64,000 bases of DNA from Ailurus styani (GCA_002007465.1 LNAC01001207.1:56406-120405); one strand, 5' to 3'. Counted from the stretch's first letter, positions 1 through 11,913 are shown. Program-made: numbers and translations. The notes: generated from the sequence alone by a model not told the origin.

Positions 1-43
<43 letters not shown>
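1..43. repeat. (TA)n microsatellite
   Basis: An uninterrupted TA dinucleotide run opens the window. It probably continues to the left of position 1. Confidence 0.95.
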
Positions 44-757
44 ACATGTAAAAGGCTCTGGCACTGTGTCTTTTTGCTTAGTGGGCAGTCTATAAATGCA
101 AGTTCTCTTATTCCCTTATCTTCAATATTCTTAGACACTCCTTATAATTGCACAGAACCTCATGTTTACAAATAGTTGTACTCATATGATTAAACTAATT
201 TCATAACAACACTGGATGCCCAAGTAAGAGAACACCCAGCATCACACACAGAAAAGCTAAACTTTACCCTTAATCTTTTGATCCCAAGTTATACAACATA
301 ATTGTCCCCTGATCAATTGTATGCATTTATATACTTAATCCTAAAATTTGATTTTTCTGATTCATGTTTTAATAATGTATTATCCCCAGGTGTTCTCTTA
401 TTATTTAATAAGTATAGTTCATTTCTCCCCTTTTAAGCAAATGGAGGTCATTCCTAATTCTTGAGTGAGAATGTTAAAGTGATTTGATGAGCTTTAATTT
501 AAAAGGTATTGAACTCATGGCCTATTCGTGCTCAGAAGAGTTATTTAAAAATTGAGTTAATAATAGTCCCTGCCTTCAGCTGTTATATGCCAAAAATGCA
601 GGGCTATAGGACAGTACACTGAATGGTTCCTATAAATGTCACTCTTTTTATACTAAGCAAAGAATAATTTGGCACAGGAAAAGGAAAGTATGCTCTTAGA
701 ACAGGGAAATCTCTTTTTGTCCAATTCAAATCACGGAAAACATGAAAAATATAAACC
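44..757. other. Intergenic, 3' of the OR51H1-like gene
   Basis: AT-rich sequence with no coding region and no repeat that I recognise. It lies downstream of the minus-strand receptor, so part may be its 3' UTR or flank. Confidence 0.5.
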
Positions 758-763
758 TTTATT
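758..763 (-). terminator. Candidate polyadenylation signal of the OR51H1-like gene
   Basis: The minus strand reads AATAAA about 60 bases past the receptor stop codon. The position suits a short 3' UTR. Use of the site is inferred. Confidence 0.45.
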
Positions 764-823
764 TCTCATAGTCATAACTGAGCCTTTACAGAACAGATTC
801 CTCCTCTTGTAAACTGGCAGACC

Positions 824-1780
824 TTAACCCTCTGCAGTAATCTTGGTTCGAACAAATATTTGGATGATTTTCTTTCGTATCTCCTTGGTCTTCACAGTAT
901 AGACTATAGGGTTCAGCACAGGGGGTACAAGAAGGTAGGCATTAGCCATGAGGGCATGAGTCAGTGGTGAAAGGTGCTTTCCAAAACGATGAATGACAGA
1001 CACCCCAATGAGTGGAACATAGAAGATGAGTACAGCACAGATGTGTGAAACACAGGTGTTGAGGGCCTTCAGCTGGCCCTCCCCTGAGGCAATGGCCATT
1101 ACTGTTCGGATTATGAACACATAGGAGAGGAGGATGGAGAGCGAGTCAGAACCCTTGGTGAAGATGACAGCAATGAGGCCATAGAGACTGTTGACCCGGG
1201 TGCTGGCACAGGCAAGGCGCATGACATCTTGGTGAAGGCAGAAGGAGTGGGAGAGGGTATTGGAGTGGTAGAAGGGAAGTCGCTTGATGAGGAAAGGCAC
1301 AGGGAAGACCACACAGATTGCCCTTGTCAAGATGACTGCCCCTGTTCTGCAGACCACACTGTTGGTTAGGATGGTGCCATACCTGAGAGGGTTCCAGATA
1401 GCCACCACCCGATCAAAGGCCATGGCCACCAGCACGCCAGATTCAATGGCAGAGAAGGTGTGAATGAAGTACATCTGAACAAGGCAGGCATCAAAGGCAA
1501 TGGACTTATAGTTAAACCAGAATATGCCTAGCATAGAAGGCAAAGTGCAAAAGGCAAGCCCCATGTCTGCCAATGCCAGCATGCACAGAAAATAGTACAT
1601 GGGGATATGCAGGGATGATTCAGATTTGATGGTAGAGATGATGACACCATTGCCAAAGAGGGCAACGACATATATAGCACCCAGTGGGAATGCCATCCAG
1701 TAATATTTTTGTTCTAGCCCTGGAATTCCAGTTAAGACAAAGTAAGGGTGTTGGAAGTAAGAGTGATTATTTTCTGCCAT
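824..1780 (-). CDS. OR51H1: Class I olfactory receptor, OR51H1-like
   Basis: A G-protein-coupled odorant receptor of the plasma and ciliary membrane of olfactory neurons, expected to signal through G-olf. The 318-residue frame is intact and of normal family length. Visible landmarks are an N-glycosylation sequon at N5, the TM1 GN at 43-44, PMYYFL at 60-65, MAFDRVVAIWNP at 120-131, the conserved C99, the EC2 cysteines C181 and C191, SY at 219-220, KALNTCVSH at 238-246 and PPVLNPIVY at 286-294. The open frame runs further upstream to 1906, but the methionine at 1780 gives the usual N-terminus (GIPGLE at 18-23). A good splice acceptor at 1839-1840 would exclude the upstream ATG. The stretch CVVFPVPFLIK and ACASTR are what I remember of human OR51H1, and OR51S1 is the next gene, as in human. 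DRY is replaced by DRV, and the usual AIC by AIW. Family membership is certain; the orthologue name is likely but comes from memory. Confidence 0.88.
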   Translation of the reverse strand: MAENNHSYFQHPYFVLTGIPGLEQKYYWMAFPLGAIYVVALFGNGVIISTIKSESSLHIPMYYFLCMLALADMGLAFCTLPSMLGIFWFNYKSIAFDACLVQMYFIHTFSAIESGVLVAMAFDRVVAIWNPLRYGTILTNSVVCRTGAVILTRAICVVFPVPFLIKRLPFYHSNTLSHSFCLHQDVMRLACASTRVNSLYGLIAVIFTKGSDSLSILLSYVFIIRTVMAIASGEGQLKALNTCVSHICAVLIFYVPLIGVSVIHRFGKHLSPLTHALMANAYLLVPPVLNPIVYTVKTKEIRKKIIQIFVRTKITAEG

Positions 1781-1838
1781 GAAGCCAGTGTGACACAGGC
1801 ATGAGGAGGGTGCTCGTGGGATCCTGATGGGTGACTTC

Positions 1839-1860
1839 CTAAAAATACAGTGATATAGCA
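1839..1860 (-). other. Candidate 3' splice acceptor upstream of OR51H1-like
   Basis: On the minus strand a T-rich tract (ctgtatttttag) ends in AG about 58 bases before the chosen ATG. OR genes usually join non-coding 5' exons to a single coding exon just upstream of the start. Use of the site is inferred. Confidence 0.35.
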
Positions 1861-4800
1861 ATATATTAGAATCTGACTCCTGGGAGTGAAATAATTGTAT
1901 TTTCACTGGGTGGGGAGGGTGTAAGAGAGGACTGAATCCCCAAATTACTACTCCACAGTATATCCTGTTGAGGAAGATTCTACTGGCCCAGGAGAAAAAG
2001 ACTCAGTCAACTACAAATAAGTCACATTCACATTTACTTTTGCATTTCTTACAATTTTTGAATAAATTTGCCCCTTTCTCTTCTTATATTTTACCTCCAG
2101 GCTGTATGTATCTTAGGCTGACCCAAGTTCATGGTGAATCAAAAATCACATTATAACTGTTTTTGATATTTCCCAAAAGATCCTCTTTGAAAGATTTCTG
2201 ATTCATATTTCCTCAGCCTTAGCCAGGATATTTTCTCTCTTTCTATCAAACATATATTTCTTCACATTGCTCTTATGAAAAAGAGCTAGCTGTTTGTTCA
2301 AATGTCTGGCCTCTTAGATTTCCAGCGTACATTTCTTTCCAATAAACTATTGTTTTAGTTTTTGTCTGTTTTAGTGATTTTTGAGAAATAAAATGCTTTA
2401 TTTATCAAATAAATGTAATACAAAGTGGAAATAAGAGAAAAGTTTAAGAGGTAGACAAATAGAGGGGAAAAGAAAATAAGGTAGAGTGAAGGAAGAAGAG
2501 AAGAGAAAAAGAATAAAAAGAGAAAAACAGAGATCCAAAGAGCAGCAGAAGTAAAAGTTGACCTATTTCACATTTTAGTAATAAAAAAACTGAAGCCTAG
2601 ATAAAGAAAACAACTTACCCTGAGTCAAATACCTAGTTAGGAGCAAATCAGATAAGAGAGAGGGAAAGGCACAGCCTTGTTGAGGAATATTACATTTAAG
2701 TGCAATGGGAGTATAAGGGTACAATTAGAGAAGACCAAGTCAAAGTTAGATCTCTTGGCCAAGTGACTTACTTCATAATATGTGTCCTTAGATTTTTTTC
2801 TTTATCTTTATGGCCCAGGATCTAGAAAACAGAAGGAGTTCAAGCCTATCTCCTAAAGATTAGGCTTTTAGATCCCAAGTTCTTCCTTTGAAAGTTTAAT
2901 CTAGCCCTGATCCTCCACTGTTCATACTGCCACATTTATGGAAAAACAGACTAAGTGTTCTGTATCTGCCCTCACTCTACCACAAACTAATGGCCTTGTT
3001 ATAGATTCTAAATTGTAGGAGCAGGTGAACAATAAAATAAAACTACAAAATTCTCTCTTATGTGAGTAGCAGCAAAAAAACAAACAAACAAAAAAACACC
3101 AAAATACACACTTCCACCTGCCTAGGGAAACTTCCAAGTTTCTAGGCAATCTAGGATATTTGTAGACAATAGAATAAAATTAGGACTGGCCTTTAAAAGA
3201 GAGGCTTACTCTTCCTTATATCAGGATGAATGATAGGTACAGAGAATCTGAGGAAACAGGAAAACAGAAAAACCCTCCTGATGTAGAGATTAATTATGAG
3301 CACACCTTACCTGATAGTAGAGCCACAAACTCCCTTATCAAGGGGGAAATTCCCAAACTGCAATCATCCTCGAGTTCTAAATGGAAGTAATTTTAAAAGT
3401 CCAATGTCTAAGCAATATGGAAACAGTTATTCAGTATCTTACAGGTGACATGTATCTTCTGCCTACATTAGTTCCATTGACTGGGAGTTCCCTACATTTT
3501 AATGCAGTGCATTTATTACAGAGAATCGGCTAACTATGCACCTCTTAGAAAAAAAGTGACCTATTCGCCATGAGGTTAAAGAAATAACCTTCACATCTTT
3601 CCCTTAAGGTGTGAATGAGAAAGAGGGCAAGAACATAGGCTATGGAATGCTTGGGTTGGAGAAAAAAGGACAAAGGAAAGATAAAGGGACAGGAGAGAAG
3701 AGGTTGGGAGACAATTAGAAACTTCAATGATGGTATCTTAAAATATTGTGTTGATAGCCCTACTTTATCCTCTGATTTTTCTCTAAAACTTACCTGGCTG
3801 CTGCTAAGTCTCCCTAACTGGAAGAGGCTCTTGAGCAGCCTAAGACTTGCCCGGCAAAACCATTGTCACTACCCACATGAGGACTTTTATTTCTTGCACT
3901 GCTCCAGAAGTCCTCCTCTTACCACACCAGGGAAAGTTTCATGTTTTGATGAGCAAGGTTATTCCCTGGAGCTTCTGAGATTAAGGAGTCTCCCCAGGGC
4001 TGTAAAATCACCTCCAAGATATTCATGTCTGGGATATGAGATAGTATTGAGGAGGCTAGTAGAAAAAGGTGTTTGTGTGTATGTGTGTGGAGGGGTTCAG
4101 TTTCAGAGGCTGCTTATTGCTCTCAAGGCCATATTAGCCACCTCACTCTTTCCATGCTCTAAAATGAATGATAGTTACCTTTGTTTTTCTCAAAACAGCA
4201 AAAATAAGAAACAAAAAAATCCCTAAGAAAAGTGACTCCAAGATTTTCCCATTCTATTTTCCCACGAAATCTACAGTCGAAATCCCCTAGTGAATGAATT
4301 TTTCATGATGTTTTATCTGCATTTTTCTGTTTTCAATATCAACCTAATAAGTCTAGCCATGTGCTGTGCAAAAGGAAAGCGAGACACCCTACAGAGAGTC
4401 ATCAATCATACCAATCAGTCAAGAGACAATTAAAGTTGCATAATATCCAATTATCACCTTCAGATAATGCTACCATTTTTATCTGCTCTCTGAATACTAA
4501 TAACGGCAGCAGAATTAATAACAAAAACATCTAATATTAATTCTGAGCTTCATCAGTTACATGATTTATCACATTTGCTTTACACTTTCATCATAATCCT
4601 TATAAATCCTCACTACTTTAAACCTCTTGTGAAGTTGATATGGAAAGTATTATCATCTTCACGCTTCCAAAGAGAAAGAGGATCACACTGTGGATTAGTC
4701 TAGATTGTTGATGTAACTACAATAATTTTTATTGTAGAAATTACTTATGATAGGAATAATAGAGCAGGGATTCCTCACTGCCCCAGGTATGTTCTAAACT

Positions 4801-5305
4801 TCCTGAATCCAGAAGGTCAACATGACTAGATAAGGAAGAAATGCTGATATAGAATGAGCCTCATAGACTAAGCTTTCTTAATCAACTGCCATTATCTATA
4901 TGATAGTCCCACAGTAATTTAATATTAATACAAATTACTCTTTAATACCATAGACTCTGAAAGTGTTCAGTTCCTTAATCAAATAAAATTCATTTCTACA
5001 TCATATGACCATTCTTTTAATACTGTTTGGAGTAATTAAACTGTGGAATTACTCTACTTGCAATAACTTAACCTCTATATCCCACTGCTCATTACAAAGG
5101 TGACATCTTGCAGCTCAATCACATTCTTACTCACATTTTTCATCTATATTGACAATAGGAGTTTTAAGTAATTGAATCACTATAATTTTATTCCAATCTC
5201 TCAACCAAATGTTTTATTGTTTGTTGGTTTTGGGTTGGTTGTTTTGGTTTGGTTGGTTTGCGTTTTTCCTAATAAAGGCTGATTGTATCTCACATGGATT
5301 CTGAT
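1861..5305. other. Intergenic, mostly unique sequence
   Basis: No gene is recognised. There is a purine-rich patch near 2440-2560 and a probable MIR at 4486-4690. An unidentified 194-codon open frame lies on plus at 3642-4226, with no domain or family motif; I treat it as chance. Confidence 0.5.
4486..4690 (+). repeat. Probable MIR SINE, degenerate
   Basis: The stretch has the MIR-like order of a 'cacatttgctttacac' core, then 'ataatcctt', then 'tattatcatctt'. It is heavily diverged and was identified by eye. Confidence 0.4.
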
Positions 5306-5480
5306 TTTTTTTAATATTTTACTTTATTTTTAGAGAGAGAGCATAAGCAGGGAGGGGGAGAGGGAGAGGGAGAAGGAGACAGAGAATCCCAACCCTCAGT
5401 GTGGAGACCTACACAGGGCTCAATGACCTGAGCCAAAATCAAGTCAGACACTTAACCAACTGAGCCACCCAGGCATCCCT
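5306..5480 (-). mobile_element. CAN-type tRNA-derived SINE
   Basis: Antisense copy. The A-rich tail reads as T-rich at 5306-5330, followed by a purine stretch (complement of the CT-rich body). It ends in the antisense SINE head 'actgagccacccaggcatcc'. It is diverged. Confidence 0.85.
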
Positions 5481-6131
5481 GGACTCTGATTTCTTTTCAT
5501 TTTCTGTCTATTCATCAGCACAAATATAAAACTAAACAATTACTATCTCTCTTTTTAAATTTCAACCTCTTCAAAGCTGAAAATGGATAGAGGACACTGA
5601 CTATGCAACAGGTCAGACTCTATGGTCTTTTGGATTTAGAGAATCTATCTTCCATTAATTATTTTAATTCTCTTTAATTGGATACTAATACTATTCCTAT
5701 CAAAAGCAGTTTCAAATATTCACATTTCCAACCCTTTTCTGACTCAGTCTTTCTTCCAGCACATTCAATAGCAAAACCCGTCCCCTACTCATTTGAAAGA
5801 ATTGTGATGATTTGCTCTCATCTTTTTCAGTACCTTACCTCTCTTAGCTACTTCTTGAAATATATCCACACCCATCCTTTCCTTCCCAGAGCTCAAGTAA
5901 ATTGCCTCTTTCCAGGTTCAATATTAACCCTACCCCAGTCCTAGCGTCTTTCACTCCATTTCCTACTTTAACTCTTGCTTTTCTCATTCAATTTTACATA
6001 TAAGCAGATTCCTTCCAAATCTATATCTTTGATCCTCATCTTTGTGTTGAGTTTCAGACACTTATATGTATCTGTCTGGTGGTCATCATCTTTACCTCTG
6101 CATCACTCATATTCATCAAAATGAACAAATC
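5481..6131. other. Intergenic between SINE and L1 fragment
   Basis: Pyrimidine-rich sequence with no gene recognised. It may be ancient LINE-derived, but I cannot assign it. Confidence 0.4.
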
Positions 6132-6545
6132 TATAACTTTATTTTTTATTATGTTATGTTAGTCACCATACAGTACATCATTGGTTTTTGATGTAGTGTT
6201 CCAAGATTCACTGTGTGTATAACACCCAGTGCTCCATGCAATATGTGCCCTCCTTATTACCCATTACCATGCTACACAGTCACCCCACCCCCCCACAAAA
6301 CCTCTGTTTGTTTCCGGAGTCCATAGTCTCTCATGGTTCATCTTCCCCTCTGATTATCCCCTCTTCATTTTTTCCCCTCCTTTTCCTTATGTCCTCAAGG
6401 CTATTCCTTATGTTCCACAAATAAGTGAAACGATATGATAATTGACTTTCTCTGCTTGACTTATTTCACTTTAGCATAATCTCCTCCAGTTCTATCCATG
6501 TTGATGCAAAAGTTGGGTCTTCCTTTCTGATGTCTGAATAATATT
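6132..6545 (-). mobile_element. L1 3' end, antisense part of an inverted L1 copy
   Basis: The 'cagtacatcattggttttt' block and the following pyrimidine-rich segment are the antisense carnivore L1 3' UTR. The same block recurs at 8581-8610, 48229-48245 and 54421-54440. At about 6546 it abuts a sense-strand ORF2 segment, as in an L1 inverted by twin priming. Confidence 0.85.
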
Positions 6546-6755
6546 CCAACTCTCTTTGCAGATGACATGATACTTCATGAGGAAAACCCAAAAGACTCCA
6601 CCCCTAAATTATTAGAACTCATACAGCAATTCAGTAATGTGGCAAGATATAAAATCAAAGCACAGAAATCAATTGCTTTCCTATACACTAACAATGTAAC
6701 TGTAGAAATCCATAATTTTAAAAAGCAACTTTATGCTTTCTCCTCCATACTTTAA
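6546..6755 (+). pseudogene. L1 ORF2 reverse-transcriptase fragment, sense part of the inverted copy
   Basis: The plus strand encodes the region just after the reverse-transcriptase active-site block ([17 protein letters not shown]). It aligns by eye with residues 583-599 of the ORF2 fragment on minus near 56.5 kb. It is about 70 codons long, truncated at both ends, and non-functional. Confidence 0.85.
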
Positions 6756-6770
6756 CTGGTTATTTCTTTA

Positions 6771-6968
6771 CTTTTTTTTTTAAGATTTTATTGATTTATT
6801 TGGCAGAAAGAGAGAGAGGGAGAGTGCGCACCAGCAGGGGGAGCAGGAGAGGGAGAAGCAGTTTCCCCATTGAGCAGGGAGCCTGATGCAGGGCTCAATC
6901 TCTTGACCCTGGGATCATGACCTGAGTCGAAGGCAGATGCTCAACCAACTGAGCCACCCAAGAGCCCC
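6771..6968 (-). mobile_element. CAN-type SINE
   Basis: Antisense copy with a poly(T) start, 'aagattttattgatttattt', a GA-rich body and the terminal 'caactgagccaccca' antisense head. It lies immediately beyond the inverted L1. Confidence 0.92.
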
Positions 6969-7193
6969 TATTTCTTTACTTGTTTATCTCAATTGATAGT
7001 TCAACCCATCTATTCATGTAAATACAAAACTATAAGTCATCCAATAAATAGTGAGTCCTGACATTTTTACCTCTTAAATATTTCTAATATTGTTCCTTTC
7101 TATATCGAACAATGTTATACAATTCCACACCCACTATTTCTTCCATATGGACTTCTTCAATAACATTCTAACATTTTTTTATTCACATAAAAA

Positions 7194-7593
7194 TAAATTG
7201 CTTTGTTTACTCTTGTTCTTCCCTGTTTCTTCTTTCTTTTAGTTATGTGTGAGAAAATAAGGTTTCTCTTATTGTCAATTTCTTTAGAAAATATTACTCT
7301 AATAACATTTGGCGCTAACCAAATTTGAACTGGACAGATGTCTTATTACATGTAGTTAAATTATTTCATTACCACGTAAATTTGATTTTTTANTAAATTG
7401 CTTTGCTTACTCTTGTTCTTCCCTGTTTCTTCTTTCTTTTAGTTATGTGTGAGAAAATAAGGTTTCTCTTATTGTCAATTTCTTTAGAAAATATTACTCT
7501 AATAACATTTGGCGCTAACCAAATTTGAACTGGACAGATGTCTTATTACATGTAGTTAAATTATTTCATTACCACGTAAATTTGATTTTTTAT
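7194..7593. repeat. 200-bp direct tandem duplication with N at the junction
   Basis: Positions 7194-7392 and 7394-7592 are the same sequence offset by exactly 200. The only difference I see is T7206 versus C7406. The single N at 7393 sits at the joint. Assembly artefact or very recent duplication. Confidence 0.95.
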
Positions 7594-8520
7594 AAAAGCC
7601 TTATGAAAAAATCATGAGAAGCTGAAAATGCATTTCTAAATAATTTGTAAGTCTATATAATATATCTTGTTTTTCCTTAAGCAGTTTTCATAACATCAAG
7701 ATATTTTTAGTATTCATGCAAGTCTAAATTTTCCCCAAAACATATTCTTCCTTATTGACTCATTCTTAATACATTTCTGAAGTATTTAAAAAACTGAATT
7801 ACTAGCATTTTTCAAACACAAATACTTCAATTCATCATCCAGGGCTATTGTATGGCAAAGATGATCAAAGCATATTTGTTGTATAAAAAAATGGAAGTGT
7901 ACAAAGACAGAAGAAAGGAAGAAAGAGAAAAAACAGGAAACCAATGGAAGATAATATAATGAGAAAATGGGGGAAAAAGAGGAGGACATAAGAAAAGATG
8001 GATGAGCCTTGAAAGGTAAATTTTAAAGAAACTGACAAATGCTCTTACGAGAGTTTACTTTTAATGGTTTTAAAATTTATATCCAGTGAAAGTACTTCTT
8101 TTTGTGCAATTCTATTAATTTTGGAAAATGCGTATAGAGTCATGTAACCAGCTCTTCAATCCAAATACAGAAAAGTTCCAACAACCCAAAATATACCCCT
8201 ATGTTACCCCTTATAGTTGATCCCTTTCACCTACCACAAGCCCTTGGCAACTACTAATCTGTAGTCTAAGCCTATAACTTTGGTTCATTAAATGGTATGT
8301 AATCTTTCAAACCTGACTTTTTCCATTTAACATAATGCATTTGAGATTCATCCATGTTATCGCTAAACAGTGTTTCGTTGTATGGATATACGTGATATTC
8401 TGTTTATCCACTTGGCGGTTGAAGGATGTTTATTTATAAATAAAGCTCTTATAAGCATTCACACATAGGTTTTTATATGTATGCAAGTTTTATTTCTCTT
8501 GTTTAAATAACTAGAAGTGG

Positions 8521-8687
8521 ATATCCCAGGCATATCTTTTTTTATACGTTTTGTTTTTTTATTACTTTTTATTATGTTATGTTAGTCACCATACAGTACA
8601 TCATTAGTTTTTGATGTAGTGTTCCAAGATTCATTGTTTACATATAACACCAGTGCTCCATGCAATGCAATATCCCAGGCATATCTT
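8521..8687 (-). mobile_element. 5'-truncated young L1 end with 18-bp target duplication
   Basis: An 18-bp direct repeat, atatcccaggcatatctt, flanks the insert at 8521-8538 and 8670-8687. Between them is about 130 bases of antisense carnivore L1 3' UTR with a T-rich start. This is a classic short retrotransposition product, nested in older L1M. Confidence 0.92.
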
Positions 8688-9617
8688 AAGTATGTGTCTA
8701 GCTTTCTAAAAGTTATCAGATTTAAAAAAAAAATTAAAAAAAATAAAAGTTATCAGATTATTTTTCAAAGTGGTTGCACCGTTTTGTATTCCCATCACCA
8801 GTGTATGAAAATCCTAGCTGCTTTTATTCCAACCAGCACTTTCAATTATCAATTTTTTGTCATTCTTATAGGTATATAGTGACATTTCATCATGGTGGTT
8901 TTAATTTATATTTTCTTAATAATACTGAACCTAATCAATAATATTGACCTAGTCAATAATATTAACTAATAATATTGAATCTTTTTTTATGTGTTTATTG
9001 CCATACATATGTTGTCTCTGGTGAAATACCTGTTCAAATATTTGGGCCATTATTTCCAATTGGGTTACTTTTTTTTTAATTTTTAATTTTTTAAAAATAC
9101 ATATTTTGATTAAAAAAAACTTTGCTATTTACGTGATTTGTGACTTCCCCCCTTAGTCTTTCTTGCTTTTTAATTCTCTTAACAGTGTCTTTCATTAAGC
9201 ATTTTTATAAAAAGATACCTTATAAAAATACTTTTGATGAAATATGTATATATTTTGCTTTGAGTTATGCTTTTGGTGTCTAAGAATTATTTGCATACCA
9301 AAAAGTCTCAAAGACTTTCTCTTATTTCCTCTTCTAGAAGTTTTATAGTATTATGATTTACACTTAGGTTTATGATTCTTTTGTTCAAAAGTCAATTGAT
9401 ATATCCCTATAGGTCTATTTGTGGATTCTCTATACTGTTCCATTGATTTATGAGTCTATCCCTTTGTCACAACCAAATCTTTCCTATTATTTTAGCTTTA
9501 TAGGAAGTCTAGAAGTCAGATACTGAGAGTCTTCAAACTTTCTCTTCTTTTTCAAAATTTTTTTGTCTATATTAGTTCTCTTGACTTTGTATAGACATTT
9601 GTTTATTATTTATTTAT

Positions 9618-9795
9618 TTGTTTTTAAGATTATTTATTTATTTAGAGCATGTGTAAGTTGGGGGGGGGTTGGTCAGAGGGAGCAGAAGAGGGAGGGAATG
9701 CAACAGACTCTGTACTGAGTGTGGAGCATGGCACTCAATCCCATAATTCTGAGGTCATGACTTGAGCAGAAATCAAGAGCCACCCAGGCACCCCC
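9618..9795 (-). mobile_element. CAN-type SINE, diverged
   Basis: Antisense copy with 'ttttaagattatttattta', a purine-rich body, and the end 'gagccacccaggcacccc'. An internal part of the head is deleted. Confidence 0.85.
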
Positions 9796-10490
9796 TGCAT
9801 ATGCATATTAGAATCAGCTTATATAGCTCTACAAAAACATGGCTGGGATTTTGACTGGAATTATGTTAAATCCTTAGAACAATTTGGACAGAATTGATAC
9901 CTTAAAAAGTGTTGAGTCCTGCAATTCATATTCACCATTTATTTAGGTCATCTCGTATTTTTTTTAGCAAATAGTTTTCAGCATAATAATCCTAGACAAA
10001 TTTCATTAGCTACATACCTCAGTGTGTTGTTTTGGTGCTATTATAAATGTTATTTTAACAAAATCCACTTCTAATTTCTCATTGCTAGTATGTAGAAATA
10101 TCACTGATTTATTTACCTTGACCTTATGTCCTGTCATCTTGCTAAACTTGCCTTTAAGTTGCTATGACCTTCTTACAGATTTCTTGGGGGTTTTTAAACA
10201 TAGACTGTCATGCTATCTGTGAATATACAGTTGTGTATTTATTCCTTCCAACCTATATCTCTATGCATTCTATATATTCTCATTGTACTGAGTAGGACCT
10301 CCAGCAAAATGTTGTACAAGAACAATGATAGCATATACTCTTGCCTTTTTCCCCAATCTTGGCGAGAAAATATTAAGCCATTCATCATTAATTATAATGT
10401 TAGTTATAGATGTCCTTTATAGAAGTATGGAAGTTCCCCTTGTATTTTCAATTTGCTGAGAATTTTGGCCATGAAAATGTGTTGGATTCA

Positions 10491-11424
10491 ACTTGCCATT
10501 TCCGGCTCTGAAGGAGGCATAGACCACATACAAGGATAAGAGCAGCCTCTAAGATATGAAAGCGACAGCCTGCCGATTATGCCACTCTCTTGGGCTGGAG
10601 ACATGTTCTTCTCCTAGCAGAAATACTAACTTCCATTGCCACATATATTTTTGGGACTACTAGCTAATTTGGGAGCAATGAGGTTACCTGGATAGGTTAT
10701 GAAGGGGAGGGAGAAATTTGCCTTTGTCCAAGGTCATTCTTGCTAGACTAAGAATTAAATTTACATGAAACAGACTAACAGAAGAAAAACCCAAGACTGT
10801 ATTAAGTGTTCACAGACTTAATAATGAAATTGAGATCCAAACAAGATGGAGCAGGCAGTTTTTATACATTTTAGACAAAGAGAAAATAAATTTGTGAGAA
10901 GTTGGCAGGATAAACAAAACAGGCATTTGGGAACTTAAGTAAGTGAAATTTTCAGTAAGTGAAATCTACTTTACATATTATTAGTAAAAAAGTAGCAAGG
11001 TTTATTTTTGTAGCTTTCTCAGTTTTAAAGTTTCTATCTTTGGTGATAGGGATGTCCTGTTACTTCTTAGTACAGGGAAGGTATCCTTCATATGGGAAAT
11101 TTATTTCCTGCTTTCAGGGGTGACAGAAAAGTGTCTGAGTGTCCTTGCACTGGCTGTTACCCAGGTAGTTTCACTTCAAAATAATCAGTATACCATTGTG
11201 GTACATTTTGGGCAGCCTGCTGTTGGCCCCTACAAACGCTAGCATAGCACATTTGCTTACTCTTTCCCTCCCAGTGAATGTTAAATAGTTGATGAGTAGT
11301 GAGCTTATATTGGTGGATATTAAATCTGAAAATCTGTTAAGAAATTTAGCATGGATTATTGTTCTAATTGCTACATTTCTGTGGCAACATTGACAGTGAG
11401 CAAAAATGGTATTTGCTGAATCTT
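10491..11424. other. Intergenic, unassigned
   Basis: No gene or confidently named repeat is visible here. Confidence 0.4.
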
Positions 11425-11770
11425 TTTTTAAGCTTTTACTTAAATTCCAGTTAGTTAACAAACAGCATAATATTAGTTTCAAGTGAACAATATAGTGATT
11501 CAACATTTACAAACAACACCCGGTGTTGATCAGAGCAAGTGCACTCCTTAATCCCCATCACCTGTTTAAGCCATCACCCACCCACCTCCCGTCTGGTGAC
11601 CTTCAGTTTGTTCTCTATAGTTAAGAATCTGTTTCTTGGTTTGCCTCTCTCTCTCTCTCTTTTTCCCCCTATATTCATTTGTCTTCTTTTTTAAATTCCA
11701 GATATGAGTGAAATCATGCGGTATTTGTACTTCTCAGACTGACTTATTTCACCAAGAATAACACACTGGG
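11425..11770 (-). mobile_element. L1 3' UTR, antisense, older carnivore subtype
   Basis: The plus strand holds 'ttccagttagttaacaaaca', 'taatattagtttcaagtg' and 'tgacttatttcacc', the antisense layout of an older carnivore L1 3' end. It is 5'-truncated at the tetranucleotide run that follows. Confidence 0.75.
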
Positions 11771-11773
11771 ATT

Positions 11774-11849
<76 letters not shown>

Positions 11850-11873
11850 TTCTTTTCTTTCTTTCTTTCTTTC
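11771..11873. repeat. (TTTC)n microsatellite
   Basis: About 25 tandem TTTC units with one interruption near 11851-11855. It sits at the edge of the L1 fragment. Confidence 0.97.
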
Positions 11874-11913
11874 AACAATCTGCTCAAACCTCTGGAGTTT
11901 CTTCATGGGTTAG

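Larger units (their letters stand above)
8100..10490 (-). mobile_element. Old L1M LINE, antisense, decayed
   Basis: The plus strand carries the familiar antisense LINE-1 order: 3' UTR-type sequence near 8150-8450, 'tggttgcaccgttttgtatt' near 8770, and antisense ORF2-like sequence to about 10490 (for example 'ttgatttatgagtctatccc' near 9440). No long frame survives. It is interrupted by a younger L1 end at 8539-8669 and a SINE at 9618-9795. Confidence 0.7.

Noticed and set aside
1781..1906. Extended 360-residue N-terminus for OR51H1-like
   Set aside because: The extra 42 residues have no family counterpart, and the likely splice acceptor at 1839-1840 would remove the upstream ATG.
11691..11906. 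Lysine/glutamate-repeat frame on minus
   Set aside because: Translation of the (TTTC)n run.
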